Below are positions 46,771 to 57,131 of a stretch of DNA of 64,000 nt, piece after piece. How positions within the stretch are numbered: the first letter of the stretch is position 1; each line of letters begins with the position of its first letter. The notes below the pieces were generated by a model that saw only the letters and a program-made list of their open reading frames with translations, ran no database searches and had not been told where the DNA came from. The stretch comes from Glutamicibacter protophormiae (GTDB lineage Bacteria; Actinomycetota; Actinomycetes; Actinomycetales; Micrococcaceae). A program made the translations under genes and the position numbers. Location: positions 186,001 to 250,000 of the forward strand of contig NZ_BMPH01000004.1 of NCBI RefSeq assembly GCF_014647495.1, written 5' to 3'.

Positions 46771-46803
46771 CTGCGTCGTGAAGACTATTCGACGTGGTTC
46801 CGC

Positions 46804-47889
<1,086 letters not shown>

Positions 47890-47978
47890 CTATCTTCAAG
47901 TGTGGTGCCTGTGATTGTGAAATGTCGTGTTCGTGTCCGAAGAAGTCATCTGCGGCTGTCCGCGGACACGGTCCGGCG

Positions 47979-48497
47979 CTAGGCCGAAAGGCTCTTCAGT
48001 GCCCGGTCGCTCATCGACTTGGATCCGCGGCCCACGGCCAGCGTGCCGGCCTGGACGATCTCGCGGATGCCGAAGGGCTCAAGCACCGAGAGCAGCGCCT
48101 CGATCTTGGCCGCGTTGCCGGTGGCCTCGATGACCAGCGAGTCGGTGGCCACGTCGATCACCGACGCGCGGAACAGCTCCGCGGCCTGGGTGACCTGCAG
48201 CCGGGTGGCTGCGTCGGCGCGGACCTTGACCATGATGTGGTCGCGCTGCACGGAGGACTCCGGCAGCAGCTCCACGATCTTGATGACGTTGATCAGCTTG
48301 TTCAGCTGCTTGGTCACCTGCTCCAGGGAATCCCCCTCGGCGTCGACCACCACGGTCATGCGGCTGATGCCCTCGATTTCCGTGGGGCCCACGGCCAGCG
48401 AGTGGATGTTGAACGCACGGCGGGCGAAGAGGCTGGCGACTCGGGTGAGTACGCCGGGCACGTCTTCGACCAGTACGGACAGCGTATGCTTTGCCAT
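47979..48497 (-). CDS. ilvN: Acetolactate synthase small (regulatory) subunit
   Basis: The 172-residue protein has an N-terminal ACT domain (HTLSVLVEDVPGVLTRVASLF, residues 4-24), followed by the second ACT-like half (DIATDSLVIEATGN-type segment and ALLSVLEPFGIREIVQ). This subunit binds valine and confers feedback inhibition on IlvB. The Asn-Ile-His (FNIHSLAVG) segment is where valine-resistance positions lie in homologues. Only 3 bases separate it from the ilvB stop, so the two are coupled. Confidence 0.96.
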   Translation of the reverse strand: MAKHTLSVLVEDVPGVLTRVASLFARRAFNIHSLAVGPTEIEGISRMTVVVDAEGDSLEQVTKQLNKLINVIKIVELLPESSVQRDHIMVKVRADAATRLQVTQAAELFRASVIDVATDSLVIEATGNAAKIEALLSVLEPFGIREIVQAGTLAVGRGSKSMSDRALKSLSA

Positions 48498-48500
48498 GCT

Positions 48501-50384
48501 CTAGTCTTCCTCTTCCCATTCCGGGGTCATGCCCCTGGCGATCTGGATCTGGTCGTTGCTCACTCCGGCGGGGACCATCGGCCACACCATGGAGTCGGCG
48601 GAGACCACGAAGTCGATGACCACCGGGCGGTCGTTGATCTCCAGCGCCTTCTGGATCGTGGCGTCGATGTCCTCGTCGCGTTCGCAGCGCAGGCCCACGC
48701 AGCCGTAGGCGTCGGCCAGCTTCACGAAGTCCGGAACGCGCGCGGTGCCGTGACCCGTGTTCAGGTCGGTGTTCGAGTAGCGTGCGTCGTAGAACAGGGT
48801 CTGCCACTGGCGGACCATGCCCAGCGAGGAGTTGTTGATCACCGCGACCTTGATCGGGATGTTGTTGATCACGCAGGTGGCGAGCTCCTGGTTGGTCATC
48901 TGGAAGCAGCCGTCGCCGTCGATCGCCCAGACCACGCGGTCCGGCTGGGCCACCTTGGCGCCCATGGCGGCGGGCACCGAGTAGCCCATGGTGCCCAGGC
49001 CCGCGGAGTTCAGCCACGAGCGCGGGCGCTCGTACTTCACGAACTGCGCGGCCCACATCTGGTGCTGGCCCACGCCGGCCACGTAGACGCCCTCCGGGCC
49101 GGTCAGCTCGCCGATGCGCCCGATGACATGCTGCGGGGCAGACAGGCCGTCGTGGGTCTCGGTGTAGCCGATCGGGTAGGTCTCGCGCAGGCGGTCCAGC
49201 AGCGACCACCAGTTGGACAGGTCCTGCTGCGGCTCGGTCTCGAACCGGGTCTGGCAGGCCTCGAACAGCTGCGGGATGATCTCGTCCAGCGAGCCCACGA
49301 TCGGCACGTCTGCCACGCGGTTCTTGGAGATCTCCGCCGGGTCGATGTCCGCGTGGATCACCTTGGCGTTCGGCGCGAACGAGGACAGCACGCCGGTGAC
49401 GCGGTCGTCGAAGCGGGCGCCCAGGGTGATCAGCAGGTCGGACTGCTGCAGCGCGGTCACCGCGGAAACGGCGCCGTGCATGCCGGGCATGCCCACATGC
49501 TGCGGATGCGAATCGGGGAAGGCGCCGCGGGCGGTCAGGGTGGTGACCACCGGGGCGTTGATGAACTCGGCGAAGGCCTTGAGTTCCTCGTGCGCGTCGG
49601 CCTTGATCACACCGCCGCCCACGTAGAGCACCGGACGGGTGGCGCCGGCGATCAGCTTGGCGGCCTCGCGCAGCTGCTTGTTGTGTCCGCGGGTGACCAC
49701 GCGGTAGCCGGGCAGGTCAACCTTCGGCGGCCACGAGAAGGTCATCTGCGCGGTCTGGGCATCCTTGGTGATGTCCACCAGCACCGGGCCGGGACGGCCG
49801 GTCTGCGCCAGGTAGAACGCGCTGGCCATGACCCGGGGGATGTCCTCCGGATTGGTCACCAGGAAGGCGTGCTTGGTGATCGGCATGGTGATGCCGACGA
49901 TATCGGCTTCCTGGAACGCGTCCGAGCCGATGAAGGCGCTGTTGACCTGGCCGGTGATCGCCACCATGGGAACCGAGTCCATGTTGGCGTCCGCCAGTGC
50001 GGTGACGAGGTTGGTTGCGCCCGGTCCGGAGGTGGCAATGCAGACGCCAACCTCCCCGCTCACCATGGCGTAACCCTGTGCGGCATGGCCGGCACCCTGT
50101 TCATGGCGGACCAGGATGTGATTGACCTTGGTCGAGTCCATGAGCGGGTCGTAGGTGGGAAGGATGGCCCCACCTGGCAACCCGAAGACGTCTTTGACGC
50201 CCAATTCTTCCAGCGAGCGGACGATGGCTTGTGAGCCCGTCATCTGCGTGGGAGCAACGATGTTGTTCGGACCCTGAACCGGGTTCGAAGCTTCCACGAC
50301 AGAAGAGACAGCGGCGGCGGCATCCTTGGGTCGACTAATTGACTTCGCAACCGACGCCGGATTGGCGGGTGTTGAGTTGCTCAT
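48501..50384 (-). CDS. ilvB: Acetolactate synthase large (catalytic) subunit
   Basis: I start at ATG 50384 (MSNSTPANP), preceded by AAAGGA. The 627-residue thiamine-diphosphate enzyme has a serine/alanine-rich N-terminal extension of about 45 residues. It then has [12 protein letters not shown], the catalytic Glu in [13 protein letters not shown], and [12 protein letters not shown]. The ThDP motif [15 protein letters not shown] lies near the C-terminus, ending with a WEEED acidic tail. It condenses pyruvate (or pyruvate plus ketobutyrate) to acetolactate. It is first in ilvBNC and lies behind the leader peptide and attenuator at 50423-50550. Confidence 0.97.
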   Translation of the reverse strand: MSNSTPANPASVAKSISRPKDAAAAVSSVVEASNPVQGPNNIVAPTQMTGSQAIVRSLEELGVKDVFGLPGGAILPTYDPLMDSTKVNHILVRHEQGAGHAAQGYAMVSGEVGVCIATSGPGATNLVTALADANMDSVPMVAITGQVNSAFIGSDAFQEADIVGITMPITKHAFLVTNPEDIPRVMASAFYLAQTGRPGPVLVDITKDAQTAQMTFSWPPKVDLPGYRVVTRGHNKQLREAAKLIAGATRPVLYVGGGVIKADAHEELKAFAEFINAPVVTTLTARGAFPDSHPQHVGMPGMHGAVSAVTALQQSDLLITLGARFDDRVTGVLSSFAPNAKVIHADIDPAEISKNRVADVPIVGSLDEIIPQLFEACQTRFETEPQQDLSNWWSLLDRLRETYPIGYTETHDGLSAPQHVIGRIGELTGPEGVYVAGVGQHQMWAAQFVKYERPRSWLNSAGLGTMGYSVPAAMGAKVAQPDRVVWAIDGDGCFQMTNQELATCVINNIPIKVAVINNSSLGMVRQWQTLFYDARYSNTDLNTGHGTARVPDFVKLADAYGCVGLRCERDEDIDATIQKALEINDRPVVIDFVVSADSMVWPMVPAGVSNDQIQIARGMTPEWEEED

Positions 50385-50422
50385 CTGGATCCTTTCCATT
50401 TCTATCTCTTCATCTTGCGCAT

Positions 50423-50466
50423 AAAAAACGCCCCACGGCCGTCACTGCTGACGAAAGGGGGCTGCG
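50423..50466 (-). terminator. ilvBNC transcription attenuator
   Basis: On the minus strand, GCCCC...GGGGC encloses an inner CGTCA-GCAG-TGACG hairpin and is followed by a run of six T. It lies between the leader peptide and ilvB, so it can end transcription when branched-chain amino acids are plentiful. A smaller hairpin, ATCAGGC/GCCTGAT, overlaps the end of the leader peptide. Confidence 0.8.
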
Positions 50467-50502
50467 CGTCACCGATCTTCTGCCTGTTGGCCAGAACTGG
50501 TA

Positions 50503-50550
50503 TCAGGCTCCGCGCCTGATAACTAGTAGTACATCGGTGGTTGTTTGCAT
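50503..50550 (-). CDS. ilvB leader peptide (MQTTTDVLLVIRRGA)
   Basis: A 15-codon frame on the minus strand, 50550 to 50503, encodes MQTTTDVLLVIRRGA. It has five consecutive branched-chain codons (Val-Leu-Leu-Val-Ile) just before a hairpin and the attenuator. Ribosome stalling on these codons when charged Val, Leu or Ile tRNAs are scarce would favour the antiterminated form. This is the classic layout of ilv attenuation and is known for ilvBNC operons in related actinobacteria. The ribosome site is weak (GGTGAAG about 14 bases upstream). Confidence 0.8.
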   Translation of the reverse strand: MQTTTDVLLVIRRGA

Positions 50551-50599
50551 GTGTCTAATCTTTCTTCACCCAGTGGCAAAGATCAACTCGCACCCCGTG

Positions 50600-50620
50600 C
50601 CATCTCATTATATGAGATGG
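50600..50620 (-). promoter_or_regulatory. ilvBNC promoter -10 inside a perfect palindrome
   Basis: The sequence CCATCTCA-N5-TGAGATGG is an 8-bp perfect inverted repeat. On the minus strand its centre contains a consensus -10 TATAAT (50612-50607), 57 bases upstream of the leader ATG. A repressor bound here would block the polymerase. No close match to the -35 consensus was fixed. Confidence 0.6.
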
Positions 50621-50685
50621 ATGTCCATTGGGTGGACGCTTGACACGCCCACCCGAGGACGAACTTCTTTTTCTTCCCGCTGCGG

Positions 50686-52389
50686 CTACCCGCAGTAGGC
50701 GCCGGTCGAGGCCGACTTCACCAGCTTGGCGTACTTGGCCAGCACCCCGGAGGTGAACTTGGCCGGCAGCGGCTCCCAGCCCTCCTTGCGGGCTTCGAGT
50801 TCCGCCTCGTCCACCAGCAGGTCGAAGCTGCGCGCCTTCATGTCCACCCGGATGCGGTCCCCGTCCTTGACGAACGCGATCGGACCGCCGTCCACCGCCT
50901 CGGGCGCCACGTGACCGATGCACAGGCCGGTGGTGCCGCCGGAGAACCGTCCGTCGGTCAGCAGCAGCACGTCCTTGCCCAGGCCCGCGCCCTTGATGGC
51001 GCCGGTGATGGCAAGCATCTCGCGCATGCCCGGCCCGCCCTTGGGGCCTTCGTAGCGGATGACCACCACGTCCCCGGCCTGCAGCTCTCCGCGGTCCAGC
51101 GCATCCAGCGCACCCTGCTCGCGCTCGAAGACGCGGGCGGTGCCCTCGAAGACCTCGGCGTCGAAGCCTGCCGACTTCACCACGGCGCCCTCGGGAGCCA
51201 GCGTGCCGTGCAGGATCGCGATGCCGCCGGTGGTGTGGATCGGGTCCTGCATGGCGCGCAGGATCTTCCCGTCCGGATCCGGCGGGGCGATGTCCGCCAG
51301 GTTTTCCGCCACGGTCTTGCCGGTGACGGTCAGGCAGTCCCCGTGCAGCAGCCCGGCATCCAGCAGCGCCTTCATGACCACCGGGACGCCGCCGATGCGG
51401 TCCAGGTCGTTCATGACGTAGCGGCCGAAGGGCTTCAGGTCGGCCAGGTGCGGCACCTTGTCGCCGATGCGGTTGAAGTCCGCGAGCTCCAGGTCGACGT
51501 CGGCCTCGCGGGCGATCGCCAGCAGGTGCAGCACCGCATTGGTCGAACCGCCGAAGGCCATGAGCACCGCGATGGCGTTCTCGAAGGCCTTCTTGGTCAT
51601 GATGTCGCGGGCGCGGATGCCCTGGCGCAGCATCTGCACCACGGCTTCCCCGGAACGGTGGGCGAACATGTCGCGGCGGCGGTCCGCCGAGGGCGGTGCG
51701 GCGGAGCCTGGAAGGCTCATGCCCAGCGCCTCGCCGATGGAGGCCATGGTGTTCGCGGTGTACATGCCGCCGCAGGCGCCTTCGCCCGGGCAGATGGCCT
51801 TCTCGATGCGCTCCAGGTCGCCTTCGCTCATCTTGCCGGCGGCGCAGGCGCCCACGGCTTCGAAGGCGTCGATCAGCGTGACGTCCTTTTCGGTGCCGTC
51901 CTCCAGCTTCACCCAGCCGGGCATGATGGAGCCGGCGTAGAGGAAGACCGCGGAGAGGTTCAGCCGGGCGGCGGCCATTAGCATGCCGGGCAGCGACTTG
52001 TCGCAGCCGGCCAGCAGGACCGAGCCGTCAAGGCGTTCGGCCATCATCACGGTTTCCACCGAGTCGGCGATGACCTCTCGGGAGACCAGCGAGAAATGCA
52101 TGCCCTCGTGGCCCATGGAGATGCCGTCGGAAACGGAGATGGTGCCGAACTGCATCGGGAACCCGCCGCTGGCGTGGACGCCTTCCTTGGCGCCCTGCGC
52201 CAGGCGGTTCAGCGAAAGGTTGCACGGGGTGATTTCGTTCCACGAACTGGCGATACCGATCTGTGGTTTGGCGAAGTCCTCATCCCCCATGCCGACCGCG
52301 CGCAGCATGCCGCGCGACGGAGCAGCGTGGATGCCATCGGTCACTGCACGCGACCGTGGCTTGATGTCCGGGCTGGAGTCATGGCTCAT
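50686..52389 (-). CDS. ilvD: Dihydroxy-acid dehydratase
   Basis: The 567-residue protein has the iron-sulfur and substrate motifs of Ilv[13 protein letters not shown] (Cys near residue 129), [16 protein letters not shown] (second Cys), and GSTNAVLHL. The C-terminal [15 protein letters not shown] is also present. It dehydrates dihydroxyisovalerate and dihydroxymethylvalerate to the keto acids. The ATG at 52389 has a TAGAAT -10 box ending 8 bases before it and no SD, so the mRNA may be leaderless. Its 3' end lies about 65 bases upstream of the ilvBNC promoter palindrome. The Cys motifs indicate a [2Fe-2S] or [4Fe-4S] enzyme; the type cannot be told here. Confidence 0.97.
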   Translation of the reverse strand: MSHDSSPDIKPRSRAVTDGIHAAPSRGMLRAVGMGDEDFAKPQIGIASSWNEITPCNLSLNRLAQGAKEGVHASGGFPMQFGTISVSDGISMGHEGMHFSLVSREVIADSVETVMMAERLDGSVLLAGCDKSLPGMLMAAARLNLSAVFLYAGSIMPGWVKLEDGTEKDVTLIDAFEAVGACAAGKMSEGDLERIEKAICPGEGACGGMYTANTMASIGEALGMSLPGSAAPPSADRRRDMFAHRSGEAVVQMLRQGIRARDIMTKKAFENAIAVLMAFGGSTNAVLHLLAIAREADVDLELADFNRIGDKVPHLADLKPFGRYVMNDLDRIGGVPVVMKALLDAGLLHGDCLTVTGKTVAENLADIAPPDPDGKILRAMQDPIHTTGGIAILHGTLAPEGAVVKSAGFDAEVFEGTARVFEREQGALDALDRGELQAGDVVVIRYEGPKGGPGMREMLAITGAIKGAGLGKDVLLLTDGRFSGGTTGLCIGHVAPEAVDGGPIAFVKDGDRIRVDMKARSFDLLVDEAELEARKEGWEPLPAKFTSGVLAKYAKLVKSASTGAYCG

Positions 52390-52397
52390 AAAACATC

Positions 52398-52403
52398 ATT
52401 CTA
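52398..52403 (-). promoter_or_regulatory. Probable -10 box of ilvD (leaderless start)
   Basis: TAGAAT on the minus strand ends 8 bases before the ilvD ATG. Transcription from about 7 bases downstream would begin at or next to the start codon. No ribosome site is visible. Confidence 0.45.
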
Positions 52404-52733
52404 GGAGTCAATATGACCAATTGGGCAACCCATGACGCGAGCATGACACAAATAGGTTGCTGAAAGCACTGATCAGATTGCCCAAATCCGCTTGTTCCCG
52501 AAACGATCGGGGTAGGCGGCCGGCCACGCGACGCTGCGCCACGCCTGCCTTGACTTACTTGGGCCCAAGAATCCGGGTTCACGCCGATGGGAAGACCCGC
52601 CAGCATTCCCAGTGTCATTAGGCGTGGGGCAGGCGCCGTCAACCGCTGTTCCGGCACCGTCCACCTGAGAATTTCATGGGGTCGGCCGGCAATCTGGCCC
52701 GGCTTGCAGGTATTCCTTAGTAGAGTGAGAGAC

Positions 52734-53195
52734 ATGGACACCAGCCCAGCCGATAACCCGACCGAGCAAGTCAAGGCGCGCCTGCACCGCGTTTTCGATT
52801 CGCAGATCCCGAATTTCGCCAGCTACAACCTGGTGGCAGGAACCGGTATCGCCGGCTCCGGGGGGCTTAAGGTCATCGGCTATCGGCAGCAGCCGGCCGA
52901 ACTGGTCCTGGCTCCGGTCAACTCCAGCAATCTCACAGCTTCCGAAGACGCCATCACCATCAACAACACCAACGTCAACCAGCTCGCCCTGCTCAACGAC
53001 GGCGAATACGAGGTGGCCACGTCCACCGGACGCGTCTTCCGCTTCTCCATCCCGTCGCACCCGAGCATCGACCTGCAGCTCGACGATGCGGTGTCCGTGG
53101 CGGCAGTCATCGACCAGGAGGTCGACGCCAAGGACTTCGCGGATTTCATGGACCACTTCATGAACACCATCGAAGGAACCGAGAACTTCGTGTAA
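52734..53195 (+). CDS. Conserved hypothetical protein (153 aa)
   Basis: I start at ATG 52734 (MDTSPADNPTEQ), with GAGAG shortly upstream. The 153-residue protein has no signal or membrane segment. It appears to form a mixed alpha/beta domain: an N-terminal helix (EQVKARLHRVFD), a strand-rich middle (LAPVNSSNLTASEDAITINNTN, EVATSTGRVFRFSIPS), and a C-terminal helix with DFADFMDHFMNTI. I do not recognise the family. It diverges from ilvD and ends at a strong hairpin shared with idi. Nothing in the context assigns a function. Confidence 0.7.
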   Translation: MDTSPADNPTEQVKARLHRVFDSQIPNFASYNLVAGTGIAGSGGLKVIGYRQQPAELVLAPVNSSNLTASEDAITINNTNVNQLALLNDGEYEVATSTGRVFRFSIPSHPSIDLQLDDAVSVAAVIDQEVDAKDFADFMDHFMNTIEGTENFV

Positions 53196-53266
53196 ACCGC
53201 GCACGGAAGCTCACAGACCTCGCGGCGGTTGACTAAACCGGCAATCCACGTGCGACTGCCCGAAAA

Positions 53267-53312
53267 CACCAGACCCCGGAAGCCACCCATTGTTGGCATC
53301 CGGGGTCTGGTG
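53267..53312. terminator. Bidirectional hairpin between convergent genes
   Basis: A perfect 14-bp stem (53267-53280 with 53299-53312) containing CAGACCCCGGA, extended by a few inner pairs. It lies between the 153-aa protein gene and idi. Confidence 0.8.
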
Positions 53313-53339
53313 CTGTCGGTGCGATGTCAGGAAAGGGCC

Positions 53340-53861
53340 TCAGCCGCGAAGGCCGTAGAACTCCATGTCCGGCGCCTGCGTGACCAGCCAGGGGCTGAAT
53401 GCCCAAGGGGTGGCGGTGATCGACCGGCCCAGCTGCAGCGGATCAACCCATTGGAAGTCCATGACTTCGTCGGCCGCCGGCGCCAGGTCCCCGTCGATCA
53501 CGGCAGTGAACACCGGGCAGATCTCATTTTCCACGATGCCCGAGGCATCGGTCGCCCGGTAGCGGTACTCGGGCAGCACCACAACGAGCTGGGTGATCTT
53601 CATGCCCAGCTCGCGCTGCGCGTGGCGGCTGATGGCATCCTCGAAGGACTCTCCCGGCTGCGGGTGCCCGCAGAAGGAATTGGTCCAGACTCCGGGCCAG
53701 GTCTTCTTGTCCAGCGATCTGCGGGTGACCAGCACCTGCCCATCGGCGTTAACCACATGGCAGGAGAACGCCTGGTGCAGGGCGGTGTCGGTGGTGTGTA
53801 CTAGTTCCTTGGGACAGGTGCCGATCGGTTCGCCGGTCTCTGAAAGCAGGATTACGTCCAT
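53340..53861 (-). CDS. idi: Isopentenyl-diphosphate delta-isomerase, type I
   Basis: I start at ATG 53861 (MDVILLSETGEPIGTC), just after GGGGAG. The 173-residue Nudix-fold enzyme has the active-site Cys in TNSFCGHP (residue ~67), a HAQRELG Nudix-like helix, and the acidic EYRYRA and ENEICPVF segments. It interconverts IPP and DMAPP, the C5 units for carotenoid synthesis. It follows the carotenoid operon after 79 bases on the same strand, so co-regulation is likely. The FCG variant of the usual CC-H motif keeps the catalytic Cys. Confidence 0.94.
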   Translation of the reverse strand: MDVILLSETGEPIGTCPKELVHTTDTALHQAFSCHVVNADGQVLVTRRSLDKKTWPGVWTNSFCGHPQPGESFEDAISRHAQRELGMKITQLVVVLPEYRYRATDASGIVENEICPVFTAVIDGDLAPAADEVMDFQWVDPLQLGRSITATPWAFSPWLVTQAPDMEFYGLRG

Positions 53862-53940
53862 GCTCCCCACCGTACCCGAGCTGGCGCCGAGACGAAGCCC
53901 GGGCTCGCCAGCTGGCCGGGCCGCGGCCGTGCCGCGTACC

Positions 53941-54801
53941 TCACGCAAGGCTCAGCTCCGCGATGATCAGCATGGTCAGCAGGAATCCGCAGACGTAGTT
54001 GATCCACAGGAACCTCTTCCAGGCCTTGTTGACGCCGCCGGAGGTTTGGTCCGTGACACCCAGGTGGGGCAGGACATTGAGCACGTAGGGCAGGGCCAGC
54101 ACACCGGCCAGCGACGGCAGCCCGTCCAGCGATGCGAACAACAGGATGCCAGCCGTCAGGTACGCCCCGAGCACCAGGTAGAGCGTGGTCCTCGCCGAGC
54201 TGACCGTGGCAATGGAACCCAGTCCCGCTTCCCGGTCCGGGATGATGTCCTGGATCGCGCCGAGCGCGTGGCTGGCGATCCCCCACAGCAGGAATGCTGC
54301 GAAAACCAGCCACTGGGTGGCGCCCAGGGCGGCGCCGGCCAGCACCCAGCCGTACACCGCCGGCGACACGAAGTGCACGGCACTGGTCACCGAGTCCAAA
54401 CCCGGACGTTCCTTGAACCGCAGCTTCGGCGCGCTGTAGGCGAGCACCGCGGCCAGCGAGACCAGCAGCACCAGATTCGAGGCGGCCGACCCGGCGAGCG
54501 CCAGCACCAGCGCGAAGGGGACGGTGGCCAGCAGGCACCAGCGCAGGACCGCCGTGTGCGATTCCCTGGCCAGCAGGGCTCCCTCCACGCCGCCCTTGCG
54601 CGGATTGCGCAGGTCCGATTCGTAGTCGAACACGTCGTTGACCCCGTACATCAGCAGGTTGTAGGGAATCAGGAAAAACAGCGTGCCGATCACGAATTTC
54701 CAGTCGATGCCGGCGCCGGCCAGCAGGTAGGCGGCGGCGAAGGGGTAGGCGGTGTTCACCCAGGAGATCGGCCGGGAGGTGAGCAGCAGTTCCTTGATCA
54801 T
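53941..54801 (-). CDS. crtEb: Lycopene elongase / UbiA-type prenyltransferase (C50 carotenoid)
   Basis: The ATG at 54801 (MIKELLLTSRPISW) follows GAGGAG. The 286-residue membrane protein of the UbiA superfamily has the prenyl-diphosphate motif NDVFDYESDLRN (residues ~62-73) and a second acidic region (IQDIIPDREAGLGS). In decaprenoxanthin producers CrtEb adds two C5 units to lycopene, giving the C50 backbone flavuxanthin. It overlaps crtYf by 4 bases, in the order crtI-crtYe-crtYf-crtEb known for this pathway. Homologues also include archaeal lycopene elongase. Confidence 0.93.
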   Translation of the reverse strand: MIKELLLTSRPISWVNTAYPFAAAYLLAGAGIDWKFVIGTLFFLIPYNLLMYGVNDVFDYESDLRNPRKGGVEGALLARESHTAVLRWCLLATVPFALVLALAGSAASNLVLLVSLAAVLAYSAPKLRFKERPGLDSVTSAVHFVSPAVYGWVLAGAALGATQWLVFAAFLLWGIASHALGAIQDIIPDREAGLGSIATVSSARTTLYLVLGAYLTAGILLFASLDGLPSLAGVLALPYVLNVLPHLGVTDQTSGGVNKAWKRFLWINYVCGFLLTMLIIAELSLA

Positions 54802-55145
54802 GGTGCGCTCCTCGCGATGGTTTCCGGCGTCGTGTCCTGTGCCTGCGGGTCGGCGCCGAGGAGCCACCAGAGCCCGGAGACGAACAGGACCGCGCACACC
54901 GGGTAGAAGAAGTCCTCGATCGGTGCCAGCCCGATGCGCACGCCGGTCAGCGTGTGCTGGCCGTAGTCGAACAGCCCGACATAGATCATGAGATTATCGA
55001 AGACGGCGGTCAGCACCAGCATGACTCCCACGGCCGCCGCCAGCTGGCCCGCGACTCGGCGCAACGGGATCCGGCGCAGCAGCAGGGCGGCGGCCAGCAT
55101 CAGCACCGCGGCGGCGGTGAACCAGAGGCTGAGTTCAAGAAACAT
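54798..55145 (-). CDS. crtYf: C50 epsilon-cyclase subunit (CrtYf-like)
   Basis: The 115-residue membrane protein has three hydrophobic segments and the heterodimeric carotenoid cyclase motif TAVFDNLMIYVGLFDY (residues ~46-61), with EDFFYPVC further on. With its neighbour CrtYe it forms the two-subunit epsilon-cyclase that cyclises flavuxanthin to decaprenoxanthin. The start overlaps the crtYe stop by 11 bases and the stop overlaps crtEb by 4, which supports tight coupling and equal dosage. The assignment of f versus e is by gene order relative to known clusters. Confidence 0.9.
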   Translation of the reverse strand: MFLELSLWFTAAAVLMLAAALLLRRIPLRRVAGQLAAAVGVMLVLTAVFDNLMIYVGLFDYGQHTLTGVRIGLAPIEDFFYPVCAVLFVSGLWWLLGADPQAQDTTPETIARSAP

Positions 55146-55482
55146 GTCCGGCTCCGTTCCGCTGGCGGGTGCGGCGCAGCCAGGCGGCGGCGACCGGCCA
55201 GCCGGTGAGCACGATCATCGAGGAGTAGCAAAGGAACAACAGGAAAAAGACCTCTTCCAGCGGGAACTGGTCCCCCACCATCAGCCCGGTCATCAGCTCG
55301 GAGGGCAGGTGCAGGAAGATGCCGCGCTGGATGGCCAGCACATCCCAGAGGACGAAGAAGCCGGTGCCCGCCGCCAGGCAGGCCACCGCGCGCACCGGGT
55401 GGCGGAAGATGAACAGTTTGCCCCGGGCATCACACAGCAGCATGCAGCCCAGCAGCGCAACCAAAACGAGCAGGTAGATCAT
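55135..55482 (-). CDS. crtYe: C50 epsilon-cyclase subunit (CrtYe-like)
   Basis: I start at ATG 55482 (MIYLLVLVALLGCM), which overlaps the crtI stop by 4 bases. The 115-residue product has three membrane helices and cyclase signatures LFIFRHPVRA, LWDVLAIQRGIF and the acidic LPLEEVFF-type segment (FPLEEVFFLLFL). It pairs with CrtYf. Small two-gene cyclases are characteristic of high-GC Gram-positive C50 pathways, whereas plant-type and cyanobacterial cyclases are single large proteins. It is fourth in the operon from crtE. Confidence 0.9.
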   Translation of the reverse strand: MIYLLVLVALLGCMLLCDARGKLFIFRHPVRAVACLAAGTGFFVLWDVLAIQRGIFLHLPSELMTGLMVGDQFPLEEVFFLLFLCYSSMIVLTGWPVAAAWLRRTRQRNGAGHVS

Positions 55483-57131
55483 CGGGCCGTCCTTTGCCGG
55501 TGCTGGAACTGCGCCGGGTCCAGGGCTCCGGGGGCGGTAATGCCCTCGATGGCCTTGGCCGCCAGCTCCCCGCTGATCAGGCACATCGGCACCCCGACGC
55601 CGGGGCGGACGGTGCTGCCCGCATAGTAGAGGCCGTCGACGGTGGTGCTGCGGTTGCCCGGGCGGAACATGGCGCTTTGGCCCAGGGTGTGCGCCAGGCC
55701 CAGGGCGCCGCCGCGGAACGCCCCGTACTGCTCGGCGAAATCAGCGGGGCCGATGCTCTGCCGCACGATGATCCGCTCGCGCAGGTCCGGGATCTTCGCC
55801 CAGCGCGAGAGCTGGTCGATGGCGGCGTCGGCGATCTTTTCCACGGCCGGGTCTCCCTGCCCGTCGGGCCCGCCGGCTCCCCAGGCCGCGGCGGCCGGGG
55901 CGGGGACCAGGATGAACACGTTTTCGCACCCCTCCGGGGCGACGTCGGGATCGGTGGCGCTGGGTTTGCACACGTAGATGCTGGTCTGATCGCGCAGCGG
56001 CCGGCCCCGGCGGATGCGGGCGAAATTGTCGTCCCAGTCCTGAGTGAACAGCAGGTTGTGGTGCTCCAGCTGCGGCAGGGTCCCGGTGATGCCCAGGCAG
56101 ACAAGCACGGCGCTGGGGCCCGGGTCCAGGGATTCGAACTTCTTCGCAGTGTGGGTGTGCAGGTGCACCGGCAGCAGCGCGCCGTCCAGGTGGCGCGCGT
56201 CGGCGGCGCCGATCACCGCGTCGGCGGGGGTTTGCCGCGCCCGGCCCTGGGCATCGACCCAGCGCACGGCGCGCACCGCCGGCTTGCTTGCGCGGCCGGT
56301 GCCGCCCGGTTCCTGCCGGTGGCCGGTGTCGATGCCGGTGGCCGTGGCGCCCAGCTGGATGCTGGCCCCGTGGCTGCGGGCCAGATCCGCCATGGCGTCG
56401 GCCACGGCGGCGAATCCGCCCAAGGGGTATTGCACCCCCTGGGTGAGGTCGAGGTGGCTCATCAGCTGGTAGAGGGCCGGGGTGCGCCGCGGGCTGGAGC
56501 CCAGGAACACCGCAGGGTAGCCCAGGATCTGGCGGGCCGGCGTGGCGGCGAAGCGCCGCGCGATGTGCCGGTGCAGGTTCCCGGCCAGCAGCGGCAGCAG
56601 CCGCGGCAGGTGCTTGAGGATCTCCGGGCGCAACAGGGATTTGGGGTCGCGGAAGTCGTCGTAGAGGAAGTGCTCCAGCGCCAGGGTGTAGCCGGTGGCG
56701 GCGTGCTCCAGGTAGGAATCCAGCCGGTCGCCGCTGCCCTGCTCCAGTTTCTCGAACAGCTCGCGCACCTCCGCACCGGTGCCCACGTCCACCGGTTCGG
56801 CGGCGTGTTCGAAGAAGGTGCGGTAGCCCACCGGCAGCCGGCGCAGCCGCAGCTGCTCGGCCACGCTGGTCCCCATCAGCGCGAACCAGTGCTCGAATAC
56901 CTCGGGCATCAGGTACCAGGACGGTCCGGTGTCGAAGCGGAAGCCCTCGCGTTCCAGCCGCCCGGAGCGCCCGCCCACGTGGTCGTGGCGGTCGATTACG
57001 GTGACCCGGTGGCCGCGCGCAGCGAGCAGGCCGGCGCTGGCCAGGCCGGAGAACCCGGCGCCGATCACCACGATGTCCTGGCGTTCGGGGAGGTCTTGGC
57101 GTTCAGTCATGTGCTGGCGTTCAGGCTGCAT
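55479..57131 (-). CDS. crtI: Phytoene desaturase
   Basis: The 550-residue FAD enzyme has GAGFSGLASAGLLAARGH near residue 24, then GGRSGRLEREGFRFDTGPS in the N-terminal fifth. The C-terminal substrate and FAD region includes GLYYAGSTVRPGVGVPM. It desaturates phytoene to lycopene in four steps. There are two possible starts, ATG 57131 and ATG 57110; the first overlaps crtB by 11 bases. The N-terminus reads MTERQDLPERQD with short repeats, which suggests a recent local duplication or a loose start. It is flanked by crtB and crtYe. Confidence 0.95.
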   Translation of the reverse strand: MQPERQHMTERQDLPERQDIVVIGAGFSGLASAGLLAARGHRVTVIDRHDHVGGRSGRLEREGFRFDTGPSWYLMPEVFEHWFALMGTSVAEQLRLRRLPVGYRTFFEHAAEPVDVGTGAEVRELFEKLEQGSGDRLDSYLEHAATGYTLALEHFLYDDFRDPKSLLRPEILKHLPRLLPLLAGNLHRHIARRFAATPARQILGYPAVFLGSSPRRTPALYQLMSHLDLTQGVQYPLGGFAAVADAMADLARSHGASIQLGATATGIDTGHRQEPGGTGRASKPAVRAVRWVDAQGRARQTPADAVIGAADARHLDGALLPVHLHTHTAKKFESLDPGPSAVLVCLGITGTLPQLEHHNLLFTQDWDDNFARIRRGRPLRDQTSIYVCKPSATDPDVAPEGCENVFILVPAPAAAAWGAGGPDGQGDPAVEKIADAAIDQLSRWAKIPDLRERIIVRQSIGPADFAEQYGAFRGGALGLAHTLGQSAMFRPGNRSTTVDGLYYAGSTVRPGVGVPMCLISGELAAKAIEGITAPGALDPAQFQHRQRTAR

